A program made the position numbers and the translations under genes. The notes under the pieces were generated by a model. That model saw nothing but the letters and a program-made list of their open reading frames with translations, ran no database searches and had not been told where the DNA came from. Shown here piece after piece: positions 1 through 8,962 of a stretch of DNA of 64,000 bases. Each line of letters opens with the position of its first letter. Positions within the stretch are counted from its first letter, which is position 1. The DNA is from Litorimonas sp964511495. Its GTDB lineage: Bacteria; Pseudomonadota; Alphaproteobacteria; Caulobacterales; Maricaulaceae. The stretch spans positions 191,854 through 255,853 of the forward strand of contig CAZEFT010000001.1 of NCBI GenBank assembly GCA_964511495.1, written 5' to 3'.

Positions 1-1
1 C

Positions 2-1684
2 GGAATTGGTTTTAGATATGAAGTTCCCAAACAAGAGGGTTTGAATAAAGTCCATATCACTCGAGAATTGACAGAATTTAATGTCGGAGCCGAGACAACG
101 TCTTGGACAATTCCTGCGCGTATGCATAATCGCTATGAATATCTTTATCATAAAAAGCCTGCCGGAGATCTGCAATTAGTACATACGCCTGCGACTTTTC
201 GCCAAGAGAACGGAACCCATCTTTCAATTCACGAAGCGGCCCTAATTGATTTTTCGGCCATGTCCCTGCATCAACAGCGTGAAGGGGTTTTGCAAGCTGA
301 TCTTACCCCACGTTCAGATGGCATCAAGGTCAAAACACAAACGCCCTTTAAGACACCTTGGCGCACCATCCAGATTGCTGATGAAGCTTCAGGGCTGGTC
401 AATTCTGATCTCATTCTTAATCTGAATGAGCCGAACAAGCTCGGAGATGTGAGCTGGTTCACACCAGGAAAATATGCCGGTATTTGGTGGGAACAGCACA
501 TCAAAGAAGGCACTTGGGGCAATACGGAGGGCGCCGTAAATCATCACGCCGCCACGACAGAAGCCACAAAAGCTAAAATGGATTTTGCCGCCAAGCACGG
601 ATTTTCTGGCGTCCTCGTCGAAGGATGGAATATCGGATGGGACGGGGACTGGTTTAATAATGGCGATGTCTTTTCTTTCACAGAAACCTACCCAGATTTT
701 GATATTGACGCCGTCGCTCAATATGGGCGTAAAGTTGGCGTTCGATTAGTCGGCCATCATGAAACGTCCGGCAATGTCACCAATTACGAAACGCAATTGG
801 AAGACGCTCTTGATCTCATGCAAAAACACGATGTCCGGGTCATTAAGTCAGGCTATGTGGCGGATGCGGGCAATATTAAACGCGTCGATGAAAATGGTAT
901 CGCCCATTTTGAATTCCACGACAGTCAAGCCATGGTTGAGCATCATTTGAAAGTCGTCAAACGCGCGGCGGAGCATAAAATTGCGATGAACCCGCATGAA
1001 CCGGTGAAAGATACAGGGCTGCGCCGAACTTATCCCAATTGGGTCTCACGGGAAGGCGCACGTGGACAGGAATTTAATGCGTGGGGCGTACCGCCCAATG
1101 GTCCGGCTCATGTATTAAACCTGATCTACACGCGTATGTTATCCGGTCCCATGGATTACACAGCGGGCGCTTTTAATTTACGCCCTAACGAAATCCCTCC
1201 CGTGGCAGATGATTTACAACGAAATGATAGACGCTCTCGCATTGAACATACGCTGGCGAAAGAGCTTTCGCTTTATGTTGCGCTCTACTCCCCAATTCAA
1301 ATGGTCATGGACTTGGAACGCCATTATGATGCCCGGCCAAAAGCTTTTCAATTTATCAAAGACGTTCCCACCGATTGGGAAGAGTCAATCGCGCTTCAGG
1401 GTCAAGTTGGAGAGTCGGCTGTTATTGCTCGCAAAGATCGAAATTCAGAGGATTGGTATCTCGCCGCACTCACCGATAAAACGGCCCGAAACTTCTCTGT
1501 TCCGCTGACCTTTCTGGAAAGTGGAGATTATGAAGCACACATATACCGTGACGGGCCAAAAGCAGATTATGAAACCAATCCCTATGACATCGTCATTGAA
1601 CGTCAGAGTGTCACGGAAGAAGATATACTCGCCTTATCATTAGGACGCAGTGGCGGTGCCGCCATTCGGTTCAAGAAACTCTAA
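2..1684 (+). CDS. Glycoside hydrolase family 97 (SusB-like alpha-glucosidase), 5' truncated by window
   Basis: The reading frame is open from base 2 with no start in view (it begins GIGFRYEVPK), so the N-terminus lies upstream. About 560 residues are visible; GH97 enzymes usually have 640-720. The TIM-barrel part shows the family motifs GHHETSGN, NPHEP and EGARGQEFNAW. These correspond to the carboxylates of inverting GH97 members (Glu439, Glu508 and Glu532 in SusB). Retaining members lack the first Glu, so an inverting alpha-glucosidase is likely. The end of the protein (from about LARKDRN) forms the C-terminal beta domain. The stop overlaps the next ATG by one base, so this is the first visible gene of a glycan operon. 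The likely role is exo-hydrolysis of maltooligosaccharides in the periplasm. The family call is firm; the substrate is inferred. Confidence 0.93.
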   Translation, partial: GIGFRYEVPKQEGLNKVHITRELTEFNVGAETTSWTIPARMHNRYEYLYHKKPAGDLQLVHTPATFRQENGTHLSIHEAALIDFSAMSLHQQREGVLQADLTPRSDGIKVKTQTPFKTPWRTIQIADEASGLVNSDLILNLNEPNKLGDVSWFTPGKYAGIWWEQHIKEGTWGNTEGAVNHHAATTEATKAKMDFAAKHGFSGVLVEGWNIGWDGDWFNNGDVFSFTETYPDFDIDAVAQYGRKVGVRLVGHHETSGNVTNYETQLEDALDLMQKHDVRVIKSGYVADAGNIKRVDENGIAHFEFHDSQAMVEHHLKVVKRAAEHKIAMNPHEPVKDTGLRRTYPNWVSREGARGQEFNAWGVPPNGPAHVLNLIYTRMLSGPMDYTAGAFNLRPNEIPPVADDLQRNDRRSRIEHTLAKELSLYVALYSPIQMVMDLERHYDARPKAFQFIKDVPTDWEESIALQGQVGESAVIARKDRNSEDWYLAALTDKTARNFSVPLTFLESGDYEAHIYRDGPKADYETNPYDIVIERQSVTEEDILALSLGRSGGAAIRFKKL

Positions 1685-2673
1685 TGCCCTCTCTGCGTTC
1701 ATTATTCCTATGCTTCACATTAGGCTTGGCGCTAAGTAGTTGCTCTTCTGCGCAAAACGTCAATGAAGACCTAGTTGATTGGTCGAAAGAAACAAAAGTC
1801 GACCCCCGCTCTGTCGCAGGCGATTTCAAAGGGATTACAGGGAAACGCGTCTATCATCAGTCTTTTCCGTCTGATTTCATTGCTGAACGCGATATAGAGG
1901 TGTGGTTGCCGCCCTCCTATGAGACATTGAATAACAAGCGATATCCTGTGCTCTACATGCATGATGGTCAGAATGTTTTTGATCCGACGGGCTCGCAATA
2001 TTCAGGTTGGGATTGGGGCGTTGACGAAGCCATGACCGCATTAATTGCGGACGGCAAAATCCGCGAAGCCATTATCGTAGCCCCACACAGTTTGGATGAA
2101 TGGCGCAATAATGACTACTTCCCTCAAAAAGCGGGTGAGCTCTATGAAGAGAATTTCAAAAAGGAATGGCCCGAATTTGATGTTAGCGCTTTGCGAGCAG
2201 ACGACTATCTGAAATTTCTAACCCAAGAATTAAAACCATTTATTGATAACAAATACCGTACACTTACAGGACCTGAAGACACCTCTATCATGGGTTCATC
2301 CATGGGCGGATTGATCTCTCTTTACGCCATAAGCGAATATCCCGATACTTACGGAGCCGCCGGAAATGTCAGCACACACTTTCCTTTAGCCGATGGAAAG
2401 CTCGTTGAGTATTTTGAAACGCGCCTGCCTGACCCGAAGACCCATCGGCTGTATTTCGATTACGGGACATGGACACTCGACCATAATTACGAAATCTATC
2501 AGGACAAGATGGATGCCGCCCTCTTGCAGGCAGGCTATAGGCGAGGCGAGAATTGGACAACGCGCAAGTTTGAAAATCACGACCATTCGGAGCGCTCTTG
2601 GCGTAATCGCGTCCACATCCCTCTGACCTTTTTATTGGAGGGTCGCTCAATTGAAGGCGGAGAAGAACAATGA
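1684..2673 (+). CDS. Lipoprotein esterase of the Esterase D/Fes type (PF00756-like alpha/beta hydrolase)
   Basis: A lipoprotein signal peptide ends in LALSSC, with the lipidated Cys near residue 20, so the enzyme should sit on a periplasmic or outer membrane face. The alpha/beta hydrolase core shows YPVLYMHDGQNVF, the nucleophile elbow GSSMGG, and a C-terminal HDHSERSW that supplies the catalytic His. This layout fits the putative esterase family that includes Fes, feruloyl esterases and antigen 85. The ATG overlaps the GH97 stop by one base (TAATG), and the stop overlaps the next ATG by four bases (ATGA). In this context it may remove acyl groups from glycans. The substrate cannot be read from sequence. 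Confidence 0.85.
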   Translation: MPSLRSLFLCFTLGLALSSCSSAQNVNEDLVDWSKETKVDPRSVAGDFKGITGKRVYHQSFPSDFIAERDIEVWLPPSYETLNNKRYPVLYMHDGQNVFDPTGSQYSGWDWGVDEAMTALIADGKIREAIIVAPHSLDEWRNNDYFPQKAGELYEENFKKEWPEFDVSALRADDYLKFLTQELKPFIDNKYRTLTGPEDTSIMGSSMGGLISLYAISEYPDTYGAAGNVSTHFPLADGKLVEYFETRLPDPKTHRLYFDYGTWTLDHNYEIYQDKMDAALLQAGYRRGENWTTRKFENHDHSERSWRNRVHIPLTFLLEGRSIEGGEEQ

Positions 2674-4082
2674 AGTCGAAAAGATTGATCACCGCAATTG
2701 CGACAGCACTCCTTTTGGGTTGCTCTCCAAGCCCCTTCGCATCCAAAGACCAAAAAGTAGACACTGCCAGTGAAGCCCCTCAAAATCCCCCCTCCGGCTT
2801 TGTGAAACAGGCACCCGATTGGACGAAGGACGCCGTGATTTATCAAATCAACACGCGGCAATATTCCGAGAGCGGTCAGTTCACCGCTGTCGAAGCTGAT
2901 CTCGACCGTATAAAGTCGCTAGGCGTTGATATTCTTTGGTTTATGCCCATTCACCCTATCGGAGAAGCAAAACGCAAGGGATCCCTTGGCAGCCCTTATG
3001 CAGTGAAAGATTTTCAAGCCGTCAATCCGGAACTTGGGGCTTTGGAAGATTTTAAATCTTTAGTCGATGCCGCCCACTCCCGCGGTATGAAAGTGATCAT
3101 TGATTGGGTCGCAAATCACACATCATGGGATAATGCTCTAATAGAAACAAACCCTGAGTGGTACACACGCAATGCCAAAGGTGAGTTTCAACACCCGCCG
3201 GAAACAGATTGGACAGATGTTGCCGATCTGGATTATTCCGAACAAGGCCTGCGAGACTATATGACAGAATCCTTGCTTTACTGGGTGAAAGAGGTGGGTA
3301 TTGACGGCTATAGATGCGATGTGGCGGGAATGGTGCCGACAGATTTTTGGAACGCCGTTCGGCCAGAACTTGAGGCCGTCAAACCTGTTTTCATGCTAGC
3401 AGAATGGCAAGACCCCGAACTTCACGAAAAGGCATTCGATGCGAGCTATGCTTGGCGTTGGAAGGAAATCTTACAAGATATTGTGAAGGGTGAGGCAACA
3501 GCAGATAAAATTGCCGAATATTATGTCAATTACCAAGACGATTGGCCCCGCGATGCAATGCGCATGGCATATACCTCTAACCACGATCAAAACACGTGGG
3601 ACGGAACCCCTTTCGAGATTTATGGAGAGGCTTATGAAGCTGCTATAGCCTTATCATTCGTCGGCGAGGGCATACCTCTCATCTATAACGGGCAGGAAAA
3701 TTGCAATAAAAATAGATTAGCCTTTTTTGAAAAGGATCTGATTGAGTGGAATAAAGCCTGCCCGCTTGAGGCACTTTTCAAGAAACTCGTCGCCCTCAAA
3801 ACCGAAAACTCTGCCCTCCATAACGGGCAAGCCGGTGGACGCTTAGCCTTAATTGAAAATGGAAATGAAAAAAGCATACTCAGTTTCGCTCGACGAAAAG
3901 ATAGTCACGAAATTTTCGCCATATTTAATTTGAGCCCCGTTTCCCAAAACTTCCAAGTCAGCGATGCTCGACTCTCGGGAGACTATAAAAACTATTTTAC
4001 AGGTGAAACACTGCAGATAAAATATGGTGAGTCTATAGACGGTACACTCAAGCCGTGGGATTATCGGATTTATGTTAGATAA
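2670..4082 (+). CDS. GH13 alpha-amylase family lipoprotein
   Basis: An N-terminal signal with lipobox LLGC predicts a membrane-anchored, exported enzyme of 470 residues. The four classical GH13 regions are present in order: DWVANHTS (region I), GYRCDVAGM (region II, nucleophile Asp), MLAEWQ (region III, acid Glu) and YTSNHDQNTW (region IV, transition-state Asp). A short all-beta C-terminal domain follows. The start overlaps the esterase by ATGA. Together with GH97 this gives endo- and exo-action on alpha-glucans such as starch, glycogen or laminari-type reserve contaminants; the alpha-glucan part is the firm statement. It could equally be a cyclomaltodextrinase or glucanotransferase, since subfamily cannot be decided by eye. 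Confidence 0.92.
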   Translation: MKSKRLITAIATALLLGCSPSPFASKDQKVDTASEAPQNPPSGFVKQAPDWTKDAVIYQINTRQYSESGQFTAVEADLDRIKSLGVDILWFMPIHPIGEAKRKGSLGSPYAVKDFQAVNPELGALEDFKSLVDAAHSRGMKVIIDWVANHTSWDNALIETNPEWYTRNAKGEFQHPPETDWTDVADLDYSEQGLRDYMTESLLYWVKEVGIDGYRCDVAGMVPTDFWNAVRPELEAVKPVFMLAEWQDPELHEKAFDASYAWRWKEILQDIVKGEATADKIAEYYVNYQDDWPRDAMRMAYTSNHDQNTWDGTPFEIYGEAYEAAIALSFVGEGIPLIYNGQENCNKNRLAFFEKDLIEWNKACPLEALFKKLVALKTENSALHNGQAGGRLALIENGNEKSILSFARRKDSHEIFAIFNLSPVSQNFQVSDARLSGDYKNYFTGETLQIKYGESIDGTLKPWDYRIYVR

Positions 4083-4749
4083 AGTCTATCGGGTTGAACG
4101 CTTCGGCCATGAGCAAGAACCCGTTGTTGTTATCGATAACTTCACTTCAAATTTTCAGGCGCTCCGTCAGGACGCCGCTTCTAGGAGTTATCAAAAGTTA
4201 GGCCCTTTTTATCCCGGTATACGCGCCCAAGCGAACCCCGCCTTTATCAATGAGCGAATGCCCGTTTTGAAAGAGATCTTAACCGATGTCTTCGGGTTTC
4301 ATAATGGTGCACAATTGACAGAATGTGCGTATTCTTTGGTGACCACAGCCCGCAATGACTTAACACCCATTCAGCGACTGCCCCATTATGATGGAACGGA
4401 TGAAGGCCGTTTGGCTTTCCTACATTACCTCAGTCCCGAAAAATTTGGGGGTACTGCGTTTTTCCGTCATAAAGGAACAGGTTTTGAAACGATCACAGAC
4501 GGTCGTTTCCAAGCCTATAAAAGCGCATTAGAGAAAGAAACTGCCGAAATTGGACTGCCCCCGCAAAATTATATCAATCAGAGTTCGCGCCAATTTGAGA
4601 TGATCGGCTGCATAAAGGCAAAACCTAATCGCTGTATCCTCTATCGTGGGATAACACTTCATTCAGGTCAAATACCTGATGACCTACCTCTGGACACAAA
4701 TCCCGAAACCGGGCGCCTGACAATCAACATCTTTCTCTCAAAAGATTAG
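4072..4749 (+). CDS. DUF6445-like protein, putative 2OG-Fe(II)-type fold
   Basis: This 225-residue cytosolic-looking protein overlaps the GH13 gene by 11 bases and so shares its message. It resembles the family I remember as DUF6445, often found in sugar-uptake loci of Caulobacterales and Xanthomonadales next to TonB receptors and tryptophan-halogenase-like genes. Visible elements are PHYDGTDEGRLAFLHYLS with a His-X-Asp, FGGTAFFRHK, a later His in ITLHSGQI, and an Arg in GRLTINIF. This H-X-D...H...R order is what Fe(II)/2-oxoglutarate enzymes use. The enzymatic assignment is inference. No substrate is known. Confidence 0.7.
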   Translation: MLDKVYRVERFGHEQEPVVVIDNFTSNFQALRQDAASRSYQKLGPFYPGIRAQANPAFINERMPVLKEILTDVFGFHNGAQLTECAYSLVTTARNDLTPIQRLPHYDGTDEGRLAFLHYLSPEKFGGTAFFRHKGTGFETITDGRFQAYKSALEKETAEIGLPPQNYINQSSRQFEMIGCIKAKPNRCILYRGITLHSGQIPDDLPLDTNPETGRLTINIFLSKD

Positions 4750-4817
4750 GTCGGCAAAGCCGCAAGGGCACGACAGGCCTCTTGCAAGAAAAATCACTGG
4801 TTCGTCGGAAGAGTGAA

Positions 4818-4893
<76 letters not shown>

Positions 4894-5003
4894 ATTCCAT
4901 TTGAATGCGCCGTTTAATCTCCTACGCGGGAGGGGTCAAGACGGCAATTGCCGTCTTGATGAAATTACTTAGGTCTCACACTTTGACGGATGAAGGTCTT
5001 GCG

Positions 5004-5462
5004 CTAGATTTCGATTTCTTCGTCGTCATCTAAATCGCTGTCATCATCAGGTGGCGGCATTTCATTGTCATCGTCGTCAGCAACGAGCGCGGCATCCTCA
5101 TCTTCATCTTCATCTTCTGAATATCCGTCATAGCCCGGCTGGTCATCATCATCGCCTGATGCGCCGCCAATGATCTGAACATCATCGCCGTCCAGTTCCA
5201 GCTCTTTCGCAGCTTCTTCCTCTTCGTCGATATCTTCTTCATCGACTTCGACTTTGGCTTCTTCATCCTCATCATCATCCTCGTCATCTTTAGGCTCGGG
5301 TGGGAGTTGAGACGACGGCAGGATTGGAACGACGTTGAAATCTGCCCATGCTGTTTCGGTGCCACACATCGGGCACAGAGCAGGGTCTTTAGCCAAATCG
5401 TAAAATTTAGCATCACATTCAGGGCAGACACGTTTTGTGCCAAGGTCAACCTTTTTTGCCAT
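5004..5462 (-). CDS. TIGR02300-type FYDLN acid-domain protein
   Basis: The protein has an N-terminal zinc-ribbon-like pair of CxxC motifs (CPECDAKFYDL, CPMCG) followed by a very acidic tail, mostly Asp and Glu. This matches the alphaproteobacterial FYDLN family (TIGR02300), whose function is unknown. The start at 5462 (MAKKVDLGTKR) is preferred over an ATG 36 bases upstream, because an AAAGGA lies 10 bases before it and because family members begin at this point. The 152-residue length exceeds many relatives owing to the acidic tail. It is divergent from aroA, an arrangement I recall as conserved in this class. Confidence 0.9.
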   Translation of the reverse strand: MAKKVDLGTKRVCPECDAKFYDLAKDPALCPMCGTETAWADFNVVPILPSSQLPPEPKDDEDDDEDEEAKVEVDEEDIDEEEEAAKELELDGDDVQIIGGASGDDDDQPGYDGYSEDEDEDEDAALVADDDDNEMPPPDDDSDLDDDEEIEI

Positions 5463-5637
5463 AAGGGTCATGTCCTTTGCAAAGAGCGCGAAGCACATTA
5501 TTCAATGTTTGTACTGCGCGAAAAATTTTAAGTTGCGTGAAAATCTGGGCGATGTAATACCCGCATCCCGCTAATCAAACCGCGTCTTAGCGGCTCGGTT
5601 AATCAAGTCAACCTTCAATGGATGTCAGGCCCAATAT

Positions 5638-6996
5638 ATGTCGCGTGCTCACCCCCTGAAAAAAACGGCTGCAAGAGCGTCTCTCAGCGCGGCTTTGACC
5701 GGATGCGTTCAGGCTCCCGGTGATAAATCTATGTCTCACAGAGCCATCATCTTTGGCACTATGGCCGAAGGGACAACAGAGGTAACAGGTTTGCTGACTG
5801 GCGCTGATATTCTCTCAACCATTGGTGCCATGAAATCCTTGGGGGCCAAGATATCTGAAAAAGAAGGTCTCTGGACAGTAAAAGGCGTTGGAGACGCGGG
5901 GTTTCGGTCTCCTCGAAAAGCGATTGACTGCGGCAATGCAGGCACGGGTGTTCGTCTGATTATGGGGGCAGCGGCAGGCTATAAGATAAAAGCGACATTC
6001 ACGGGTGATGAGTCCCTTTCCGGTCGCCCTATGAATCGTATTTTGAACCCTTTACGGGATATGGGTGTCGAGGCCGAGGCTCGCGTAACGAACAGCGGTG
6101 AGACTGGCCGCTTGCCGATTACGCTTAAAAGTCAGGGCGAACTCCGTCCTATTGAATACCAACCACCTCATGCCTCAGCACAGGTGAAATCGGCCATCTT
6201 ATTGGCCGGCGTCAATACGCAGGGTAAAACCACGGTTATTGAACCCACTTTAACTCGCGATCATACAGAAAATATGCTCCGAGCCTTTGGCGTGAATATC
6301 GAAACCAAATCACGCAATGATGCCACCCATATTAGTGTGAACGGTCCAGCGCGCTTAAAAGCCACAAAAATTAATGTGCCCGGCGACCCCTCCTCCGCAT
6401 CCTTCATGATTGTGGCGGCACTGATTACTCCGGGCTCGGACATCATCGTTGAAAATGTCATGATGAACCCGACTCGTACAGGTTTGTTTGAAGCTTTAAC
6501 GGCTATGGGAGCCTATTTACGCGCAGACAACTTCCGCAAATCAGGCGGTGAGACTATTGCGGATATAGAAGTAAAATACTCCAAATTAGTCGGCATAAAT
6601 GTACCCGAAAATCGGGCCGCTTCCATGATTGATGAATATCCGATACTGGCCGTCGCTGCCGCTTTTGCCAGTGGCTCCACTATCATGAACGGAATTGGGG
6701 AATTACGCGTCAAGGAAAGTGATCGTATCGCCGCCACTGCAGCTTTGCTGTCGGGGAATGGTGTGAAAGTGGCCGAACGTGAGGATGGTATGACCATTAC
6801 GGGCACAGGCGGAGACCCTGTGCAGGGCGGCGGCATGGTTCAAACCCATCACGACCACCGCATCGCCATGAGTGCGCTGATCTTGGGCTTGGCCGCTATA
6901 GAACCCATCGAGATTGATGATGCTTCTATGATTGCAACAAGCTTTCCGAGCTTTTTTGACATCATGGCCAAGCTTGGGGCAAAGATTGAGACCTGA
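5638..6996 (+). CDS. aroA: 3-phosphoshikimate 1-carboxyvinyltransferase (EPSP synthase)
   Basis: This enzyme condenses phosphoenolpyruvate with shikimate-3-phosphate in the cytosolic shikimate pathway. The 452-residue protein carries QAPGDKSMSHRA, DCGNAGTG, SAQVKSA, RDHTENML, NPTRTG and LRVKESDRIA. The whole sequence tracks the class II, CP4-like EPSP synthases of alphaproteobacteria. CP4 owes its glyphosate insensitivity partly to Ala in GNAAT; here the motif reads GNAGT (Gly102). The start has only a weak ribosome site (CAGG). The stop overlaps the cmk ATG by one base, so the two are co-transcribed. Confidence 0.97.
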   Translation: MSRAHPLKKTAARASLSAALTGCVQAPGDKSMSHRAIIFGTMAEGTTEVTGLLTGADILSTIGAMKSLGAKISEKEGLWTVKGVGDAGFRSPRKAIDCGNAGTGVRLIMGAAAGYKIKATFTGDESLSGRPMNRILNPLRDMGVEAEARVTNSGETGRLPITLKSQGELRPIEYQPPHASAQVKSAILLAGVNTQGKTTVIEPTLTRDHTENMLRAFGVNIETKSRNDATHISVNGPARLKATKINVPGDPSSASFMIVAALITPGSDIIVENVMMNPTRTGLFEALTAMGAYLRADNFRKSGGETIADIEVKYSKLVGINVPENRAASMIDEYPILAVAAAFASGSTIMNGIGELRVKESDRIAATAALLSGNGVKVAEREDGMTITGTGGDPVQGGGMVQTHHDHRIAMSALILGLAAIEPIEIDDASMIATSFPSFFDIMAKLGAKIET

Positions 6997-7700
6997 TGCC
7001 GCCGAATAAACTTAATCTTGATAAGACATCTCGTCCCAAGACGATTGCAATAGATGGCACTTTTGCGTCCGGCAAAGGCACACTCGCGAAAAAGCTGGCC
7101 GCTCATTATGGGTTGGATTATCTTGATACGGGCAAGCTCTACCGTGCCGTAGCGAAAATGGTACTCGACGAAGAGAAAGACCCTGACGACCCAAAGATAG
7201 CTGAAAAGGCGGCTCTGGCCTTGCCGAAAGAAAAGCTAGCCACAATTTTATCTGACCCTGCCCTAAAAAGCGGCCCTGTCGGTGCAGCAGCCTCAAAAGT
7301 GGCCGTGCATCCGGCCGTTCGCAAGGCATTGTTTACTTTACAAAGAGATTTTGCAGAAAAAGGTGCGGTACTGGACGGACGTGATATCGGCACGGTGATT
7401 TGCCCTGATGCGGATGTCAAACTCTATATTGATGCCAAGCCCACCATTCGCGCAGAACGTCGACATACGGAATTGCTGTCCTATGGTGAAGATATCACAC
7501 TTGAGATCGTTTTGGCACAATTACAGGAACGTGACGCCCGAGATATGGGACGCAAAGACGCCCCGCTCAAACCTGCACTTGACGCCCACATGCTTGATAC
7601 GTCCAATTTGTCTATTACCGAGGCTTTCAATCTTGCCTGTCATATTATCGATGTTGCGATGAAAAATAAGTCTGAGCCGGCTCAAGGGCAGAATTTCTGA
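6996..7700 (+). CDS. cmk: Cytidylate kinase
   Basis: Cytidylate kinase phosphorylates CMP and dCMP with ATP. The P-loop reads GTFASGKGT, and the family motifs LDTGKLYRAV, LDGRDIGT and ERDARDMGRKDAPL are all in place over 234 residues, the usual length. The ATG overlaps the aroA stop (TGATG). In most alphaproteobacteria cmk is followed by rpsA. Here the next gene belongs to an unrelated operon after about 185 bases, so rpsA must be elsewhere. Confidence 0.96.
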   Translation: MPPNKLNLDKTSRPKTIAIDGTFASGKGTLAKKLAAHYGLDYLDTGKLYRAVAKMVLDEEKDPDDPKIAEKAALALPKEKLATILSDPALKSGPVGAAASKVAVHPAVRKALFTLQRDFAEKGAVLDGRDIGTVICPDADVKLYIDAKPTIRAERRHTELLSYGEDITLEIVLAQLQERDARDMGRKDAPLKPALDAHMLDTSNLSITEAFNLACHIIDVAMKNKSEPAQGQNF

Positions 7701-7885
7701 TCTTGCGTGTCAAAAAAGACAAAAAATATTGATTTTTTTACGCACGACTTTTCCCGTGTAATGCCACGGTAAACTGCCGCAAACCCCCATAATCGTGGAG
7801 GTTTTGTGTTACGATTCTGATTGAAATTTGCGCCAAGCTTCCTATGTCTAAAGGGAAGAATTTTTTTGAAAGAGAGAGGGGATAT
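7701..7885 (+). promoter_or_regulatory. Intergenic leader with hairpins before the unknown operon
   Basis: No gene is seen here. An AT hairpin (AAAAAAT/ATTTTTT around 7723-7740) may end cmk transcription. Two further inverted repeats follow: CCGTG/CACGG at 7754-7769, and AAACC-CCA/TGG-GGTTT at 7781-7804. A GAGAGGGG ribosome site (about 7874-7881) precedes the ATG at 7886. The promoter of the following operon is probably in this stretch, but no clear -35/-10 pair was identified. Confidence 0.35.
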
Positions 7886-8962
7886 ATGTCCAATTTTGAG
7901 ACCCAGATAGAAAAGTCGAAACAGGAAGTGGCCGAGGCTCAAGCCAAAATCCAAGCCTTGTCATCACAAATTGAAACCGCACGTCAGAAAATGGAAATGG
8001 GATCTGACATTACCATCGATATTGAAAATGCGTCGTTGGATGATGTCCACGCCCATGCCGATACGATGAATGGGAATATCGCCGAGCTGATCTTAGGCTT
8101 GGACGATGTCACCGCCGGTTTCTCCAAAGACTTTGATAAAATGCGCGACCGCACAGGGTGGGAAAAATTCGTTGGTATATTCTCCAAACAACGCGCTGAG
8201 TCGCTACGCTCAGAGCGTATCCGGACAGCGTCTATTGAAGACAAATTGCAAGATTTGATTTCCAAATCCAATACCATTCAAACCATGCTGCAAGATCAGT
8301 TAAACCAATTGCAAATACATAAAGAGCAGGTGCAAGCCAATTTGGGTGTCACGCTGACAAGTCGTGAAGCGGCTGTAACAGCTTTGGAGCAAATCAAAGC
8401 CGAATTATTAGCCATGGATCCCAAAATCATCGAATTGGAAAATAAGCTTTCTGTCGAACAGGACGCTAAAAAACGCGCTCAGCTGGAATCAGAACTGGCC
8501 GCTGTGAACGCCAATTACAATGAATTGGCGCAGAAGGAGCAGGTTAAGCTCGCCGAGTCTCAAACTCTGGAGCGCTATATTGAAAAAGGCAAAACCTGGG
8601 TAGACAGTTTACAAAATCAGGCCGCCACACAAATGGTGCTGATCAACAAGCTACAAACCGACACGAAACAGCGTGTCATCCTATATGATGCTTTGTCGAA
8701 GTCATTGAAAACGGCGCAACAACAAGATGTCGCCCACAAAATCAATGAGATTGGCGTTGCCACGGATAAAGAAGCCCAAGTCGCCATGTCGGCCATTGGT
8801 GCAGCCACGAATAACAAAATGGCTGAAATGATGGAAGCGCATGAAGACCATATTGTCTTTGCCCGCAAAGTGCTGGAAGAAAAAGCCAAAGCCGATGAGC
8901 GTTTCGCCCGCCGCTTTGAGAAAATCGTCGAGAAGCACGACGCCAACGCCTACGGTGAATAA
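7886..8962 (+). CDS. Coiled-coil protein, distantly TelA-like (operon gene 1)
   Basis: I chose the ATG at 7886 over one 42 bases upstream because GAGAGGGG sits directly before it; the product is 358 residues. It is soluble, has no signal peptide, and is almost entirely alpha-helical with long Gln/Glu/Ala/Leu heptad stretches at about residues 1-40 and 115-240. A central DKMRDRTGWEKFVGIFSKQ and a C-terminal ERYIEKGKTWVDSLQNQ recall the order of features in TelA/KlaA (toxic anion resistance) proteins, but that likeness is only a suspicion. The gene is followed without spacing by the next gene of a seven-gene operon with an AAA+ ATPase, so a scaffold or ATPase-substrate role is plausible. Confidence 0.75.
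   Translation: MSNFETQIEKSKQEVAEAQAKIQALSSQIETARQKMEMGSDITIDIENASLDDVHAHADTMNGNIAELILGLDDVTAGFSKDFDKMRDRTGWEKFVGIFSKQRAESLRSERIRTASIEDKLQDLISKSNTIQTMLQDQLNQLQIHKEQVQANLGVTLTSREAAVTALEQIKAELLAMDPKIIELENKLSVEQDAKKRAQLESELAAVNANYNELAQKEQVKLAESQTLERYIEKGKTWVDSLQNQAATQMVLINKLQTDTKQRVILYDALSKSLKTAQQQDVAHKINEIGVATDKEAQVAMSAIGAATNNKMAEMMEAHEDHIVFARKVLEEKAKADERFARRFEKIVEKHDANAYGE

Noticed and set aside
2393..2764. Overlapping frames on both strands at the esterase/GH13 junction
   Set aside because: All are shadows. The esterase and GH13 frames carry catalytic motifs and ATGA coupling.
5030..5449. Lys/Met-rich open frame on the minus strand inside the FYDLN gene
   Set aside because: It is the shifted reading of a GAT/GAA-rich acidic tail. 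The FYDLN frame has the zinc-ribbon motifs.
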